Shown piece by piece: positions 1 to 9,520 of a stretch of 64,000 nucleotides of DNA. The notes beneath the pieces are model-generated. The model ran no database searches. It was not told the origin of the DNA and saw nothing but the letters and a program-made list of their open reading frames with translations. Source of the stretch: an uncultured Pseudomonadales bacterium (GTDB lineage: Bacteria > Pseudomonadota > Gammaproteobacteria > Pseudomonadales > Azotimanducaceae); contig OX638346.1 of assembly GCA_951813515.1 (NCBI GenBank), positions 1,481,617 through 1,545,616 on the forward strand. The letters are read 5' to 3'. Position 1 is the first letter of the stretch; each line of letters starts with the position of its first letter. The position numbers and the translations under genes are program-made.

Positions 1-1
1 G

Positions 2-874
2 ACGTTCTTTTTCCGGCACATGGTGGAGTTGATCGAAAATGGGCACGTCTACATCGCCCAGCCGCCCCTGTACAAGATCAAGCGCGGTCGTCAGGAACAG
101 TACGTCAAGGACGACGCCGAACTCGACCGGTACTTCCTGCAGTCAGCGCTAGAGAACACGAAGCTTCATGTCAACGCGGACGCCCCGGCGATGGCGGATA
201 CGTCCCTCGAAGGGCTTGCTCAGCGATACCAGGATCTTCTTGGTCGGCTGAGGTCGCTCTCGCAGCGCTATCCTCTCGCCGTGACCTGCGCGCTGCTTGA
301 CGTCCCGCGCCTCACGCTTTCCGATACCACGCGTGAAGCACCGGTTCGTGAGTGGGCGGACACATTCGAAACGCGCCTGAAGGAAATCGAGCCAAGCTAC
401 ACGGTGGACGTGGAATACGACGCGCAGCACCACATTTTCTGTCCGCGTGTTCGTGTCACTACCTATAGCGGTACGGTGGACACGCGGCTTGGGTACCAGT
501 TCTACGTGTCCCGGGAGTACGCGGAGTTGTGCGAACTGGCCGACGATCTGGATGGCTTGCTGGAAGAAGGGGCATACGTCGCCAGGGGGGCCCGCACGGA
601 ACAGGTGAGCAGGTTCTCTCAGGCTTTTGAGTGGATGCTGGACGAGACGCGCCGCGGCGTGGATCTTTCGCGCTACAAGGGCCTTGGTGAGATGAACCCG
701 GAGCAGCTATGGGAAACGACCATGGACCCGGAAGAGCGCCGCATGTTGCTCGTAAACGTCGATGATGCGGTGGCTGCCGATCGGATGTTCACAACCCTGA
801 TGGGAGACCAGGTGGAGCCACGTCGCGCCTTCATCGAAGACAACGCGCTGTCAGTGGTCAATCTGGACGTCTAG
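2..874 (+). CDS. gyrB: DNA gyrase subunit B, C-terminal part (5' end outside window)
   Basis: ATP-dependent type II topoisomerase subunit that, with GyrA, introduces negative supercoils. The frame is open from base 2, so the gene begins upstream of the window and only about the last 290 residues are present. The start of this part ([10 protein letters not shown], then PPLYKIKRG) is the end of the TOPRIM half. A long middle stretch corresponds to the insert found in Gram-negative GyrB proteins. The C-terminal block [20 protein letters not shown] is the GyrA-contacting signature and distinguishes it from ParE by context. The last 24 bases overlap the 3' end of the convergent acyltransferase gene. 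Identification is firm; the missing ATPase domain is only an effect of the window edge. Confidence 0.96.
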   Translation, partial: TFFFRHMVELIENGHVYIAQPPLYKIKRGRQEQYVKDDAELDRYFLQSALENTKLHVNADAPAMADTSLEGLAQRYQDLLGRLRSLSQRYPLAVTCALLDVPRLTLSDTTREAPVREWADTFETRLKEIEPSYTVDVEYDAQHHIFCPRVRVTTYSGTVDTRLGYQFYVSREYAELCELADDLDGLLEEGAYVARGARTEQVSRFSQAFEWMLDETRRGVDLSRYKGLGEMNPEQLWETTMDPEERRMLLVNVDDAVAADRMFTTLMGDQVEPRRAFIEDNALSVVNLDV

Positions 875-1621
875 CGCCAAACCCGCTGAACCATCCGCCC
901 GCCGCTCCAGTTCGGACATCTCCCGGCGCAACCAGTCTTCAGCTAACTCATTGATTACTTGCGATGTTTTGCCATTGGCGTCAATGGGCGGCGAGATTCG
1001 CACTTCGATTGTTCCCGGGTTCTTGATGAATTGGTGGGCAGGCCAGTAACGCCCGCCGTCGTGCGCCACTACCAGCACGGGAGTGCCGGTGGATGACGCG
1101 AGGGCCGCGCCGCCCGGCTGAAACCTGCCCTGTTTGCCCCAGGGCATGCGGGTTCCTTCCGGAAATAGCGATATCGAGAAGCCCGCCCCTAGTCGGTTGG
1201 CGCCTACCTTCATGAGTTGCCGGAACGCGTCGATTCGAGCGTGACGGTTGATGGCGATCGGCCTGAGCAACAGGAAGGCCCAGCCGAAAAAGGGAATCCA
1301 AAGCAATTCGCGCTTGATCAGGGTCGTCTGCGGGCGCAATAGGGTCTGCGCGAAGAGCGTGTCCCAGGTGCTTTGGTGCTTGACCAGCAGAATGCAGGGC
1401 TCGTCGGGCAGATGTTCCCGACCGCTGACGTGTGTGCGTATTCCGCAAGTGACGGATAGCCACCACAACACGAAGTGCGTCCAGGCACCGATCACAAACA
1501 CGAACCGGGCCTTCGGCGGCATCGTCCAGGCGATTGCCAGGGAAAGGCTGCCCCAAACAATCGTAGAGACGATGTAGCCCAGGTAGAACAATGCAGCTCG
1601 CATCGCAGGTATCAGCATCAT
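851..1621 (-). CDS. 1-acyl-sn-glycerol-3-phosphate acyltransferase (PlsC family)
   Basis: Inner-membrane enzyme that transfers an acyl chain to lysophosphatidate (or a related lyso-lipid) in phospholipid synthesis. The 256-residue protein has hydrophobic segments at about residues 8-30 and 40-60. It then carries the family motifs in order: HQSTWD (H-x4-D catalytic dyad) near residue 83 and FPEGTR near residue 154. Two adjacent ATG codons (1621 and 1618) could start it. The 3' end overlaps the convergent gyrB gene by 24 bases. The usual neighbours gmhB and glyS are not here, so the exact substrate is inferred from family only. Confidence 0.88.
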   Translation of the reverse strand: MMLIPAMRAALFYLGYIVSTIVWGSLSLAIAWTMPPKARFVFVIGAWTHFVLWWLSVTCGIRTHVSGREHLPDEPCILLVKHQSTWDTLFAQTLLRPQTTLIKRELLWIPFFGWAFLLLRPIAINRHARIDAFRQLMKVGANRLGAGFSISLFPEGTRMPWGKQGRFQPGGAALASSTGTPVLVVAHDGGRYWPAHQFIKNPGTIEVRISPPIDANGKTSQVINELAEDWLRREMSELERRADGSAGLALDVQIDH

Positions 1622-1746
1622 CCACAGCGTCCCGGCTGGTTGGCCGAATTTGACCTATATATCATTTCCGGACGCGGATGCAGGATACAGGTGGATGTCC
1701 GGAAAGCCAGCCGCGACCCAAGGCAGCCGCCGCCGTTGAGTGGAAG
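1622..1746. promoter_or_regulatory. AT-rich divergent intergenic region (probable promoters)
   Basis: Short spacer between the minus-strand acyltransferase and the plus-strand lpxL-like gene. It contains an AT-rich patch (TTGACCTATATATCATT, about 1649-1665) in otherwise GC-rich DNA, which could hold -10 elements for either direction. No convincingly spaced -35/-10 pair was found, so this is only a placement of probable promoter activity. Confidence 0.3.
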
Positions 1747-2640
1747 ATGCACATTCTGAAGCGCGCCCTCGCTCGATGTCTCATTGCGGGTTTCCGCGTG
1801 ATGGCCTGTCTGCCGCTGCGGGCGGCAAGGGCGGTCGGAACCGTGATCGGTGCGCTAACCTGGAAGCTGAAGACGCGGTCCGCGCGGATTACTGCGATCA
1901 ATGTCGACGCGTGTTTTCCGCACCTGTCTCCCGCGCAGCGAGAAACGCTCTGCCGGCGGAGCCTGATTGAAACCGGCCGGTTAGTTGGGGAGATGGGATT
2001 CGCCTGGTATGGCAAGCCGGAAGCGTTTGCGCGTCGGGTCCGTATCATCGAGGGTGCCGAGCTGCTCGTCAGGTCGGCAGAGACAGGCCTGCTCGCCCTC
2101 ATGCCGCATTTCGGCAACTGGGAGATACTGGCCTATGTTTTTCGCAAATCGAGGGTGACGGGCCTCTATGCTCCGCCGAGAATCCCCGGGCTGGATGCAG
2201 AGACGATAAGGGGGCGTGGCAGATGGGGCGCAACGATGGTGCCGGCAGATCTCAGCGGGTTGCGCGAGGTGAAGCGCACCCTTAAGGAGGGAGGCCTGGT
2301 GGGCATCCTGCCGGATCAGACGCCGCCACCGGAGGCGGGCGTGCGAGCGCCGATCTTTGGGCGGCAAGCCATAACGATGACGCTCGTGCATCGGCTACTG
2401 GACGAGGAAACGCGAGCGATTCTGGCGACGGCCCAAAGGACGCGCCATGGATTCGACGTCCGCATGTCGCTGCTGGATGACCGGATTCGTGACCCGGATG
2501 TGGTTGTGAGCGCCACCGCGATGAACGCCGCGATCGAAGCCGCTGTTGCGCACGAACCGGCGCAATACCAGTGGGAGTACAACAGGTTCCGCTTCGCGCT
2601 ACGCCGAAAAGACGAGGATGGAGACCATAAAGCGTTATGA
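1747..2640 (+). CDS. Lipid A biosynthesis acyltransferase (LpxL/HtrB family)
   Basis: Transfers a secondary acyl chain onto the lipid A precursor at the inner face of the cytoplasmic membrane. The protein (297 residues from the ATG at 1747) starts with a basic/hydrophobic anchor and carries HFGNWE, the H-x4-E catalytic motif, at about residue 119. LPDQTPP at about residue 194 is the second family motif. The frame is open further upstream to 1678, but that extension is polar and unlike the family, so the internal ATG is preferred. Its TGA overlaps the ATG of the next gene (ATGA), so translation of the two is likely coupled. Whether it acts as LpxL or LpxM cannot be told from sequence alone. 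Confidence 0.85.
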   Translation: MHILKRALARCLIAGFRVMACLPLRAARAVGTVIGALTWKLKTRSARITAINVDACFPHLSPAQRETLCRRSLIETGRLVGEMGFAWYGKPEAFARRVRIIEGAELLVRSAETGLLALMPHFGNWEILAYVFRKSRVTGLYAPPRIPGLDAETIRGRGRWGATMVPADLSGLREVKRTLKEGGLVGILPDQTPPPEAGVRAPIFGRQAITMTLVHRLLDEETRAILATAQRTRHGFDVRMSLLDDRIRDPDVVVSATAMNAAIEAAVAHEPAQYQWEYNRFRFALRRKDEDGDHKAL

Positions 2641-2966
2641 AACAGATAGTTACCAATGTAATGCGGTCTGGTGGGCGACTGTTGTGCGCGGCTTGCCTGC
2701 TGGTAGTCGCCCACACGATCGCGGAGGCCGAGATAGGCCGGGTGTCGGTCGACAAAATGATGCAGGAGGTCTATGCGGCGAAGCGCGCCGTCACCCCGGA
2801 CAGGACCGAAGTCTCCTTTCCTGTCGACGACCTCGTGTCGATGCTACCCGGCATGGCGCGGGTGGTGGTGGCGGACGGTGCGAAGCCAATGCCCGCTAGT
2901 GTCAGGGCAATCTTTGCAGTCAGGCAGCCGGGGGAGAGATCGGAGACACCAAAACCGTTCACATGA
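2637..2966 (+). CDS. Small secreted hypothetical protein
   Basis: Unrecognised 109-residue protein with a clear export signal: basic start (MKQIVTNVMRSGGR), hydrophobic core (LLCAACLLVVAHTI), and an AEA-type cleavage site near residue 31. The mature part is about 78 residues, without cysteines or a known motif. It overlaps both neighbours by 4 bases (ATGA): the lpxL-like gene before it and the TlpA-like gene after it. The TlpA-like product has a thioredoxin motif but no export signal. One possibility is therefore that this ORF supplies the signal of a longer protein by frameshifting, or that a mutation split one ancestral gene. Independent coupled genes remain the default reading. Confidence 0.6.
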   Translation: MKQIVTNVMRSGGRLLCAACLLVVAHTIAEAEIGRVSVDKMMQEVYAAKRAVTPDRTEVSFPVDDLVSMLPGMARVVVADGAKPMPASVRAIFAVRQPGERSETPKPFT

Positions 2967-3682
2967 GACAGATCGACGGTCAGACCTACGTTGTAGCGCG
3001 GCGGTCCAAACGAACTTTTCGATCCTGGCTCCTGAAGCGGCCCGACGACCTGTTCGAGGGGAGCGTCGTGCTCGAACGTATAGTCGGCCTCGAGCCCGAC
3101 GGTATCTCGTTCCACCTGTCGGTTGAAGAAGTGTCCGAGCAACTGTTCGCACTGGCGGACGCCGAATGGGAGAGCGATCACCACGAACGCGTACTGGAGC
3201 AGATCTCCGGGATATCGATCAACGAGGCGGTTTTCAGTGACCTGGAGGGCAGAAGCCGGCGGTTCGCGGAGTTCGAGGGGCGGACGCTTCTGCTGCACAT
3301 CTGGGCGACGTGGTGCCCGCCGTGCATCGCGGAGATGCCGACGCTGGAAGCGTTACAGGACCGTTACCGAGAGAGCGGACTGACGGTGGTCAACCTATCG
3401 GACGAAGCCGCAGATGTGTTGCGGGACTGGTTGTCAGCAAACCCCTCGACATTGGTGCATGGTCGTGTGGACGCGTTCGCGTTTCTGCTCGGAGACCCGC
3501 CTCCCGACGGGGTGGATGGTTCCCTGGGCTCCCGACCGGTTTACGTGGTCGTTGATCGAGACGCAGTCGTGCGTACGATTCGCCAGGGATTTGTGAAGAG
3601 TTCTGTTTCCGGCGCGACGAACGCGGAGTCGCCTGACGAGCCCGAGCACTTCGTCGCCGACCTGGTACGACCCCATCTATAG
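2963..3682 (+). CDS. TlpA-like thioredoxin-fold protein
   Basis: Thiol-disulfide oxidoreductase-like protein of 239 residues. The C-terminal half is a thioredoxin fold with the redox motif WATWCPPC at about residues 114-121, followed by AEMPTLEAL, typical of TlpA/ResA proteins. The N-terminal ~95 residues match no family I recognise. TlpA-type proteins normally work in the periplasm, yet this ORF has no signal peptide. The preceding ORF, which overlaps it by 4 bases (ATGA), ends a secreted peptide. The start is the ATG inside that overlap. Redox activity is inferred from the motif; the localisation is unclear. Confidence 0.75.
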   Translation: MRQIDGQTYVVARRSKRTFRSWLLKRPDDLFEGSVVLERIVGLEPDGISFHLSVEEVSEQLFALADAEWESDHHERVLEQISGISINEAVFSDLEGRSRRFAEFEGRTLLLHIWATWCPPCIAEMPTLEALQDRYRESGLTVVNLSDEAADVLRDWLSANPSTLVHGRVDAFAFLLGDPPPDGVDGSLGSRPVYVVVDRDAVVRTIRQGFVKSSVSGATNAESPDEPEHFVADLVRPHL

Positions 3683-3710
3683 CCAACTGGCTGCTTTACG
3701 CTCTTTAAAA

Positions 3711-3744
3711 TGTTGAAAATATAGAAGTTTATTCATTTTCAACA
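3711..3744. terminator. AT-rich inverted repeat between convergent genes (possible bidirectional terminator)
   Basis: Perfect 10-base inverted repeat: TGTTGAAAAT (3711-3720) and ATTTTCAACA (3735-3744) around a 14-base AT-rich loop. It lies between the ends of the convergent TlpA-like and trkH genes. It lacks a GC-rich stem and T-run, so it is not a classical intrinsic terminator, but its place fits 3'-end formation for both transcripts. Confidence 0.35.
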
Positions 3745-3760
3745 GTGCGGGGATGAGCCC

Positions 3761-5200
3761 TTAACTGCGCCAGTACGCGGGCGTCAACAGCACCAGCAGG
3801 GTAAAGATCTCGAGTCGCCCAAGGAGCATGGTGAGGACGAGCAGCCACTTCGCGACGGCCGGCAGGTCGGCGTAGTTGCCCGCGACCGAGCCGAGCCCGG
3901 GGCCTAGGTTGTTGAGACACGCGCCGACCGCCGAGAACGCCGTAGTGAAATCGACGTCCGAGACGCCGATCAGCAGGCAGACCATCCCGAGAAAGATCAC
4001 CATGTAGGCCGCGAAAAAGCCCCAGATGCTGTCGACGACCCGGTCCGGGATGACTTCTTTTCCGACTTTCAGGGGAAACACGCCGTTGGGGTGGATCAAC
4101 CGCCGAATCTCGCGCACTCCCTGGCGGAAGATCAGGAGGATTCTCATCATCTTGATTCCGCCTGCGGTGGAACCGGCGCAACCGCCCGCGAACGCGGCGA
4201 AGAGCAGCAGAAACGGAGCGAAAGAGGGCCACGCGCTGAAGTTCGTCGTGGTGAACCCGGTCGTGGTAGTGATGGAGACGGCGTGGAATATGCCGTCGCG
4301 CACTGGATTGTCGGCGGAACCGGGATACCGCAGGAGAACCCAGACCACAAGGACGGACACGACCGCGAGGGCGGCGACGTAGGTTCGTACTTCCATGTCT
4401 CGGAAATACCGGCCCGGCTGGCGCCAGGCGAGAAAGTGGAGGCTGAAATTGATGCCCGAGATGACCATGAAGAAAATGGCGACGGACTCCACGGCGGGGC
4501 TGGCGAAATACCCGAGGCTCGCATCGTGGGTCGAGAAACCGCCGATCGCCACCGTCGAGAAGGCATGGCAGATGGCGTCGAACGGCGACATACCCGCGAC
4601 CCAGTATGCCAACCCGCAGGCAAGCGATATGGTGAAGTAGATCAGCCATAGCGCCTTCGCTGTCTCGGCGATTCGTGGCCGAAGCTTGGTGTCCTTGATC
4701 GGCCCAGGGGATTCGGTTCGGTACAGTTGCATGCCCCCCACGCCGAGCATGGGCAGCACGGCGACCGCCAGGACGATAATGCCCATGCCCCCCAACCACT
4801 GCAGGAGTTGCCGATAGAACAGGATGGAGCGCGGCAGTTCATCGAGGCCGGAAAGGACGGTCGCGCCTGTTGTCGTGAGCCCGGAGAGCGACTCGAAGGC
4901 GGCATCCGTGAACGAGTCGGCGAGACCCGGCGAGAGGTACAGGGGCAGTGCTCCAAACAACCCCAGTCCGACATAGAAAAGCGCCGTAATGAGGAAGCCC
5001 TCGCGGCTGCGAAGTTCCGCCTCGCCGCGACCAATAAGCCAGAGCACGCCGCCGGTGGCGACCGTGATCAGGAAAGCGGTGAGAAACGTGGACAGGGTGT
5101 CCTCGCCGTAGATAAACGCGACGATCATCGGCAGCAGCATGGCAATGCTGAACACGCTGAGGAGCACGCCGGTGGTGCGAAGGATGACGCCGAAGTGCAT
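3761..5200 (-). CDS. trkH: Trk potassium uptake system, membrane subunit TrkH
   Basis: Membrane subunit of the Trk K+ uptake system, 479 residues (close to the E. coli length), with many transmembrane segments. The four selectivity-filter loops are visible, each with its key glycine: TTTGAT (about residue 90), VAIGGFS (about 218), TTTTGFTT (about 292) and the less conserved ACLNNLGPG near residue 430. It needs the cytosolic RCK partner TrkA, which is the next gene upstream on the same strand with a gap of about 60 bases. The operon order is rsmB-trkA-trkH, as in other gammaproteobacteria. Confidence 0.94.
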   Translation of the reverse strand: MHFGVILRTTGVLLSVFSIAMLLPMIVAFIYGEDTLSTFLTAFLITVATGGVLWLIGRGEAELRSREGFLITALFYVGLGLFGALPLYLSPGLADSFTDAAFESLSGLTTTGATVLSGLDELPRSILFYRQLLQWLGGMGIIVLAVAVLPMLGVGGMQLYRTESPGPIKDTKLRPRIAETAKALWLIYFTISLACGLAYWVAGMSPFDAICHAFSTVAIGGFSTHDASLGYFASPAVESVAIFFMVISGINFSLHFLAWRQPGRYFRDMEVRTYVAALAVVSVLVVWVLLRYPGSADNPVRDGIFHAVSITTTTGFTTTNFSAWPSFAPFLLLFAAFAGGCAGSTAGGIKMMRILLIFRQGVREIRRLIHPNGVFPLKVGKEVIPDRVVDSIWGFFAAYMVIFLGMVCLLIGVSDVDFTTAFSAVGACLNNLGPGLGSVAGNYADLPAVAKWLLVLTMLLGRLEIFTLLVLLTPAYWRS

Positions 5201-5259
5201 TAGGGTCGTGACCTGCGGGTTTCTATCGCCTCAGCGCGTTCTGCGGGCCACGCCACGAG

Positions 5260-6639
5260 CTAGATAAAGGACGGGTCCGCCTGGAACAGGCGGCCGACTT
5301 CGGCAATGCGGCGCTTGCGCCTGTCCGTCAGGAACAGGATGACGTGATCCTCTGGCTCGATCACGACATCGTCGTGCGCGATCAGGACAGCATCGCCCCG
5401 GACGATGGCGCCGATCGTTGTGCCCGCGGGCAGGGGGAGGCTGTCCAGGCGTTTGCCGATGACCTTGCTGCTCTTCGCGCCGCCGTGAACCACGGCTTCC
5501 ATGGCTTCTGCGGCGCCGCGACGGAGGGTGTGCACCTGCGTCACGTCGCCGCGTCGGACGTGCGCGAGAATCATGCTGGTAGTTGCAAGCTGCGGTGAGA
5601 TTGCGATATCGATGTCGCGGCCGACGACGAGGTCTATGTAGGCGGGCTTGCCGATCAGCGTCATCACCTGCCTTACGCCCAGGCGCTTGGCGAGCAGCGA
5701 CGACATGATGTTCACCTCGTCGTCGTTCGTAACGGCGCAGAAAACATCGACTCGCTCGATGTTCTCCTGCAGCAACAGCTCCCTGTCGGTGGCATCGCCG
5801 AGGATTACCACCGCAGACTCGAGGCGTTGCGCGATTTCGTTGGCGCGGTCCTGGTTGTGTTCGATGACCTTCACGGAGAAACGTGATTCGATCGCCTTGG
5901 CGAGGTATTCGCCGATGCGCCCACCTCCGGCAACGAGCACGCGCTTGTAGGGGCGTTCCGCCTCCCCGAGCGCCGCCATGACGCCCCTGATGTGTTGCGT
6001 CGCCGCGATGAAGAAGACCTCGTCATCCGCTTCAATCGTCGTATCACCCTCGGGCAAGATGGCGCGGCCCCGTCGGAAGATGGCTGCGACGCGCATGTCG
6101 GCCTTCGGCACGCGCTCTCGCAGGTGGCGCAATTGGCTGCCGGCCAGCGGCCCATCCTCGCGCACTCGCAAGGCGACCAACTTGACGCGGCCGTTCGCGA
6201 AGTCGAGAACCTGCAGTGCGCCGGGCCTCTGCAGCAGTTCGCTGATCTGATCGGTGACCACCCGCTCGGGATTGATAACGAAGTCGATGGGCATGTGTTC
6301 GCTGCTGAAAAGGCTTGCACGGGCGTGGAAGGAGTCCTCGCGAATGCGGGCGATCTTGCGCTCGGTCTGGAACATCGTGTAGCACACCTGGCATGCGACC
6401 ATGTTGACTTCGTCGTAGGGGGTCACCGCGATCAGCATGTCCGCTTCCTCGACGCCGGCCCTGCGCAGCACGTCCGGCCGGGAGGCATGTCCCAGGACGG
6501 TGCGAATGTCGAGACGGCGGCGGAGCTCCTCAAGCCGGGCGGCGTCGATATCCACAACGGTGATATCGAATGCTTCGCTAGCAAGGTGCTGCGCCAATGT
6601 GCCACCCACCTGCCCCGCCCCCAGAATGAGGATGTTCAT
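5260..6639 (-). CDS. trkA: Trk system potassium uptake protein TrkA
   Basis: Peripheral NAD(H)-binding regulator of TrkH. The 459-residue protein is a tandem of two RCK modules. Each begins with a Rossmann motif: ILILGAGQVGGTLA at residues 3-16 and VLVAGGGRIGEYLA near residue 233. Each is followed by a TrkA-C domain. The frame extends upstream to 6735, but the ATG at 6639 gives the standard start directly before the first beta strand. That ATG overlaps the rsmB stop codon (ATGA), so the two are translationally coupled. Confidence 0.94.
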   Translation of the reverse strand: MNILILGAGQVGGTLAQHLASEAFDITVVDIDAARLEELRRRLDIRTVLGHASRPDVLRRAGVEEADMLIAVTPYDEVNMVACQVCYTMFQTERKIARIREDSFHARASLFSSEHMPIDFVINPERVVTDQISELLQRPGALQVLDFANGRVKLVALRVREDGPLAGSQLRHLRERVPKADMRVAAIFRRGRAILPEGDTTIEADDEVFFIAATQHIRGVMAALGEAERPYKRVLVAGGGRIGEYLAKAIESRFSVKVIEHNQDRANEIAQRLESAVVILGDATDRELLLQENIERVDVFCAVTNDDEVNIMSSLLAKRLGVRQVMTLIGKPAYIDLVVGRDIDIAISPQLATTSMILAHVRRGDVTQVHTLRRGAAEAMEAVVHGGAKSSKVIGKRLDSLPLPAGTTIGAIVRGDAVLIAHDDVVIEPEDHVILFLTDRRKRRIAEVGRLFQADPSFI

Positions 6640-7904
6640 GGGGTTCCGGCCTTGCTGATCAGCGCGAAGAAGAACCCGTCCGGGCCCCCTTTTCGCGGAA
6701 GGAGCAGGCGCCCGGGTCCCGCCGCTTGACCCCAATTGGTACGGATCGGCCGCACCACCGCGTCGGGGGTCTGTTCCAGGAATTCAGTCACCACGTCCTG
6801 ATTCTCGGCCGGCAGTATGGAACAGGTACAGTAAAGCAGCGTGCCGCCGCATGAAAGCGTGGGCCATACGCCGGCGAGCAAGGCACGCTGGCGCTCGACG
6901 GTGCGCGCAAGACCCTCCGGCCGGCGATTGACCTTGATGTCGGGATGGCGCCGCAGCGTCCCGGTGCCGGAACAGGGAACGTCGAGCAGAATGGCGTCGA
7001 AAGGTGTGCCGTCCCACCAGGCGGTCCCGGTGGCATCGCCCGCGATGACGCGGCGAAAGGAGTGTCCGAGGCGTCGGGATTCCCGGTTCAGGTGAACGAG
7101 ACGCGTCTTGTCGCGATCAAGCGCTGTCAATACCAGCGACGGATCGCGTTGCAGGAGATGGAACGCCTTGCCGCCTGGCGCGGCGCAGGCGTCGAGCACT
7201 GCGGTTGCTGGACGCGGATTGAGCAGCGCTGCCGCGAGTTGGGCGCCCTCGTCCTGCACGGCGATCCATCCGCGCTGGTACCCGGGTAATTCGCTTGCGG
7301 GCACGGGCTGTTCGAGGATGACGGAATCCGTTGTCATGCCCGGTCGGTGTGGAAGCCCGGCCGTATCGAGTTGCCCGCGATACCGGTGAGGGTCGACCCT
7401 GGCGGTATTGACTCGAAGCGCCATGGGCGCGCGGCTGTTGTTGATATCGAATAGTTCCGGGCAGGCCTGGGGATGGGCGGCCTGAAAGGCGTCGATGAGC
7501 CATTGGGGGTGATCATGCCGCGCCTGGTCGGCCGTGTGCTTCACGCGGGTCTTGGCGATGCGCCGAAGCACGGCATTGAGGAGTGCCCGCGCCCAGGGTT
7601 TGCGCAAGGCTGCGGCCGCTGCGACGGTCTCGGAGACGGCGGCGTGATCCGGAATGGCGGTGTGGCGAAGCTGGTAGGCGCCAATCATCAGGAGCGCGTA
7701 CACGTCCTGATCGGCCTTGCGCATGGGTCGCGCGAGCCGTGCGTCGACTTCCGAGCGGATCGAAAAATAACGCCGGCAAGCGCCGTAGGCGAGTTCCGTC
7801 ACGAGCGAGGGCGCGCCGGGCTCGATGGCGTCCCGCAGCGTGCGCCCCCGGCGAACCGCGTCGAGGGCATGGGCCGCCTTTGCCCGGAGATCAGCGGGGG
7901 ACAT
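6636..7904 (-). CDS. rsmB: 16S rRNA (cytosine-967-C5)-methyltransferase RsmB
   Basis: SAM-dependent methyltransferase that modifies C967 of 16S rRNA. The N-terminal NusB-like domain (about residues 1-130) is followed by the Rossmann methyltransferase domain with LDACAAPGGKAFHLL (SAM binding). It carries both cysteine motifs of this family: DVPCSGTGTLRRHPD and LYCTCSILPAENQ, the latter holding the catalytic Cys. The ATG at 7904 (422-residue product) is chosen because the residues before it are not family-like. It overlaps the fmt end by 14 bases. It is part of the def-fmt-rsmB-trkA-trkH run. Confidence 0.93.
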   Translation of the reverse strand: MSPADLRAKAAHALDAVRRGRTLRDAIEPGAPSLVTELAYGACRRYFSIRSEVDARLARPMRKADQDVYALLMIGAYQLRHTAIPDHAAVSETVAAAAALRKPWARALLNAVLRRIAKTRVKHTADQARHDHPQWLIDAFQAAHPQACPELFDINNSRAPMALRVNTARVDPHRYRGQLDTAGLPHRPGMTTDSVILEQPVPASELPGYQRGWIAVQDEGAQLAAALLNPRPATAVLDACAAPGGKAFHLLQRDPSLVLTALDRDKTRLVHLNRESRRLGHSFRRVIAGDATGTAWWDGTPFDAILLDVPCSGTGTLRRHPDIKVNRRPEGLARTVERQRALLAGVWPTLSCGGTLLYCTCSILPAENQDVVTEFLEQTPDAVVRPIRTNWGQAAGPGRLLLPRKGGPDGFFFALISKAGTP

Positions 7905-8853
7905 CGAAACGTGTGCCGGCGGCGAAAATCTGCGGGTAGCCGTTGGCGGCATCGCGGGCAGCCATCGGCCGCCCCCTGCCGCGGGAAAGCTGAACGGTCC
8001 GTAGCAATAGCGCCCCTTCGCCACAGGCGACCGCTACGCCTTCGGGGGTGTTCGAAACGGTTCCGGCGCACTCGAACGGGTCGCGGGGAGAACCCTCGGC
8101 CACGGTCGGTCGTTGCAGCGAAACCGCTTGCGCCTCCAATACGCGCACGCGCTCGGCGTCGATCATTGCGTAGGCGGTGCGGCGATGTACCAGCGCGCGC
8201 ACCTGGCGCGCTATGCTCGGGGCGGAACTCCTCCAGTCGATTGCGGCGTCCGCGCCGGTGATCTTTGGCGCGAGGGTGGCTTGGGCGTGATCCTGCGGAA
8301 CAGGTTTGAGCGCGTGGAGCGTTGCGAGGGTTTCGAGCAGCGCATCTGCGCCGAGATCCGCCAGGGCAGCCGTCAGGGATACTCCCGTGTCGGTCTCTCT
8401 GACGGCGGTGGAACGGGACAACAGCACTGGTCCCGTGTCGAGACCGGCGTCCATCTGCATGATGCTGACGCCAGTCAGCACATCGCCTGCCATGATGGCG
8501 CGCTCCACCGGCGCGGCGCCTCGCCACCGTGGCAGCAGCGATGCATGGACGTTGATGCACCCGCTCTCGGGGGCATGGAGTGCCGCGTCGGGAAGAATGT
8601 GTCCGTACGCGGCGACAACGAGGACGTCGAGGCCTTCGAGGTGCGACACGTCGTCGCCGATGCGAGCGGGAGTACGGACGTTCAGGCCGTGGTTCTCGGC
8701 CAACGAGCGCACGGGGCTTGGGATGAGCCTGCGCCCCCGGCCGGCCCTCCGGTCGGGCTGCGTGAACACCACCCGCACCTCGTGGCTGGAGTCGATCAGC
8801 GCCTGCAGGATCCGGACCGCGAAGCTGGGCGTGCCGGCAAAACCGAGGTTCAA
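7891..8853 (-). CDS. fmt: Methionyl-tRNA formyltransferase
   Basis: Formylates initiator Met-tRNA using 10-formyl-tetrahydrofolate. The 320-residue protein shows the formyltransferase N-domain (FAGTPSFAV at residues 5-13). The catalytic region follows, with [20 protein letters not shown] near residue 99 and the [12 protein letters not shown] motif. A C-terminal OB-like tRNA-binding domain completes it. It overlaps def by 4 bases (ATGA), the classic def-fmt coupling. Confidence 0.95.
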   Translation of the reverse strand: MNLGFAGTPSFAVRILQALIDSSHEVRVVFTQPDRRAGRGRRLIPSPVRSLAENHGLNVRTPARIGDDVSHLEGLDVLVVAAYGHILPDAALHAPESGCINVHASLLPRWRGAAPVERAIMAGDVLTGVSIMQMDAGLDTGPVLLSRSTAVRETDTGVSLTAALADLGADALLETLATLHALKPVPQDHAQATLAPKITGADAAIDWRSSAPSIARQVRALVHRRTAYAMIDAERVRVLEAQAVSLQRPTVAEGSPRDPFECAGTVSNTPEGVAVACGEGALLLRTVQLSRGRGRPMAARDAANGYPQIFAAGTRFDVPR

Positions 8854-9365
8854 CGGCGGACGCGTTCTTCGCGCTGTTGTTTAGCGAGTTTCTTTCTGAT
8901 GCGGCCGCGCTTCAGGTTGGAGAGATAATCGACGAACAGTTTTCCTTCGAGATGATCGCATTCGTGCTGGATGCACACGGAGAGAAACCCCTCGGCCTCG
9001 AGCGAAAAGGGTTCGCCATGCTCGTCGAGAGCGCGGACATGAATCCTGTCTGCGCGGGAGACTGTCTCATAGAAGCCGGGAATCGACAGGCAGCCCTCTT
9101 CGAGGAGTTGCGTCCCGCCGATGATCTCGATTTCGGGATTGATGAAAGCATGCGGGTCGTTCCGCTCCTTCGAAACGTCGACCACGATGATTCGCTTGTG
9201 CACATCGACCTGGCTCGCCGAAAGCCCCACGCCCGGTGCGGCATACATGGTCGCGAACATGTCGCCAACAAGCTCGCGGATCTCTTCCGTCACCTCGCCC
9301 ACGGGCTGCGCGCGAGTGCGGAGCCGGGGGTCGGGATATCGGAGGATTTGAAGCGGAGCCATCAC
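8850..9365 (-). CDS. def: Peptide deformylase
   Basis: Metalloenzyme that removes the N-formyl group from nascent proteins. The 171-residue sequence has the three deformylase motifs: GVGLSASQ (usually G-G-A-A-x-Q-like; here serine in place of one alanine), EGCLSIPG with the metal-binding Cys, and QHECDHLEG (HExxH type). Two start codons are adjacent (9365 and 9362). The basic C-terminal tail is longer than in E. coli. It is the first gene of the minus-strand def-fmt-rsmB-trkA-trkH run and diverges from dprA. Confidence 0.95.
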   Translation of the reverse strand: MMAPLQILRYPDPRLRTRAQPVGEVTEEIRELVGDMFATMYAAPGVGLSASQVDVHKRIIVVDVSKERNDPHAFINPEIEIIGGTQLLEEGCLSIPGFYETVSRADRIHVRALDEHGEPFSLEAEGFLSVCIQHECDHLEGKLFVDYLSNLKRGRIRKKLAKQQREERVRR

Positions 9366-9520
9366 TCAGGCCATGGTGCAGCGCGAGACCATGATTTTAA
9401 GGGCTGCGGTCGCACTTGCCCAATAGGCTTTGGCCCGCACGGTCCGGTGGCGCCGACTGATGCCAACATGCGCCCAGACGTACCGACACAGCGTTCGAAA
9501 CGCGCTACAAACTCGGTGCC

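Noticed and set aside
3761..4799. Other-frame long ORFs over trkH, dnaB, miaA, purA and the LRR gene
   Set aside because: GC-rich DNA gives long open shadow frames; their products are Arg/Pro/Ser-rich without motifs, and the true frames carry clear family signatures.
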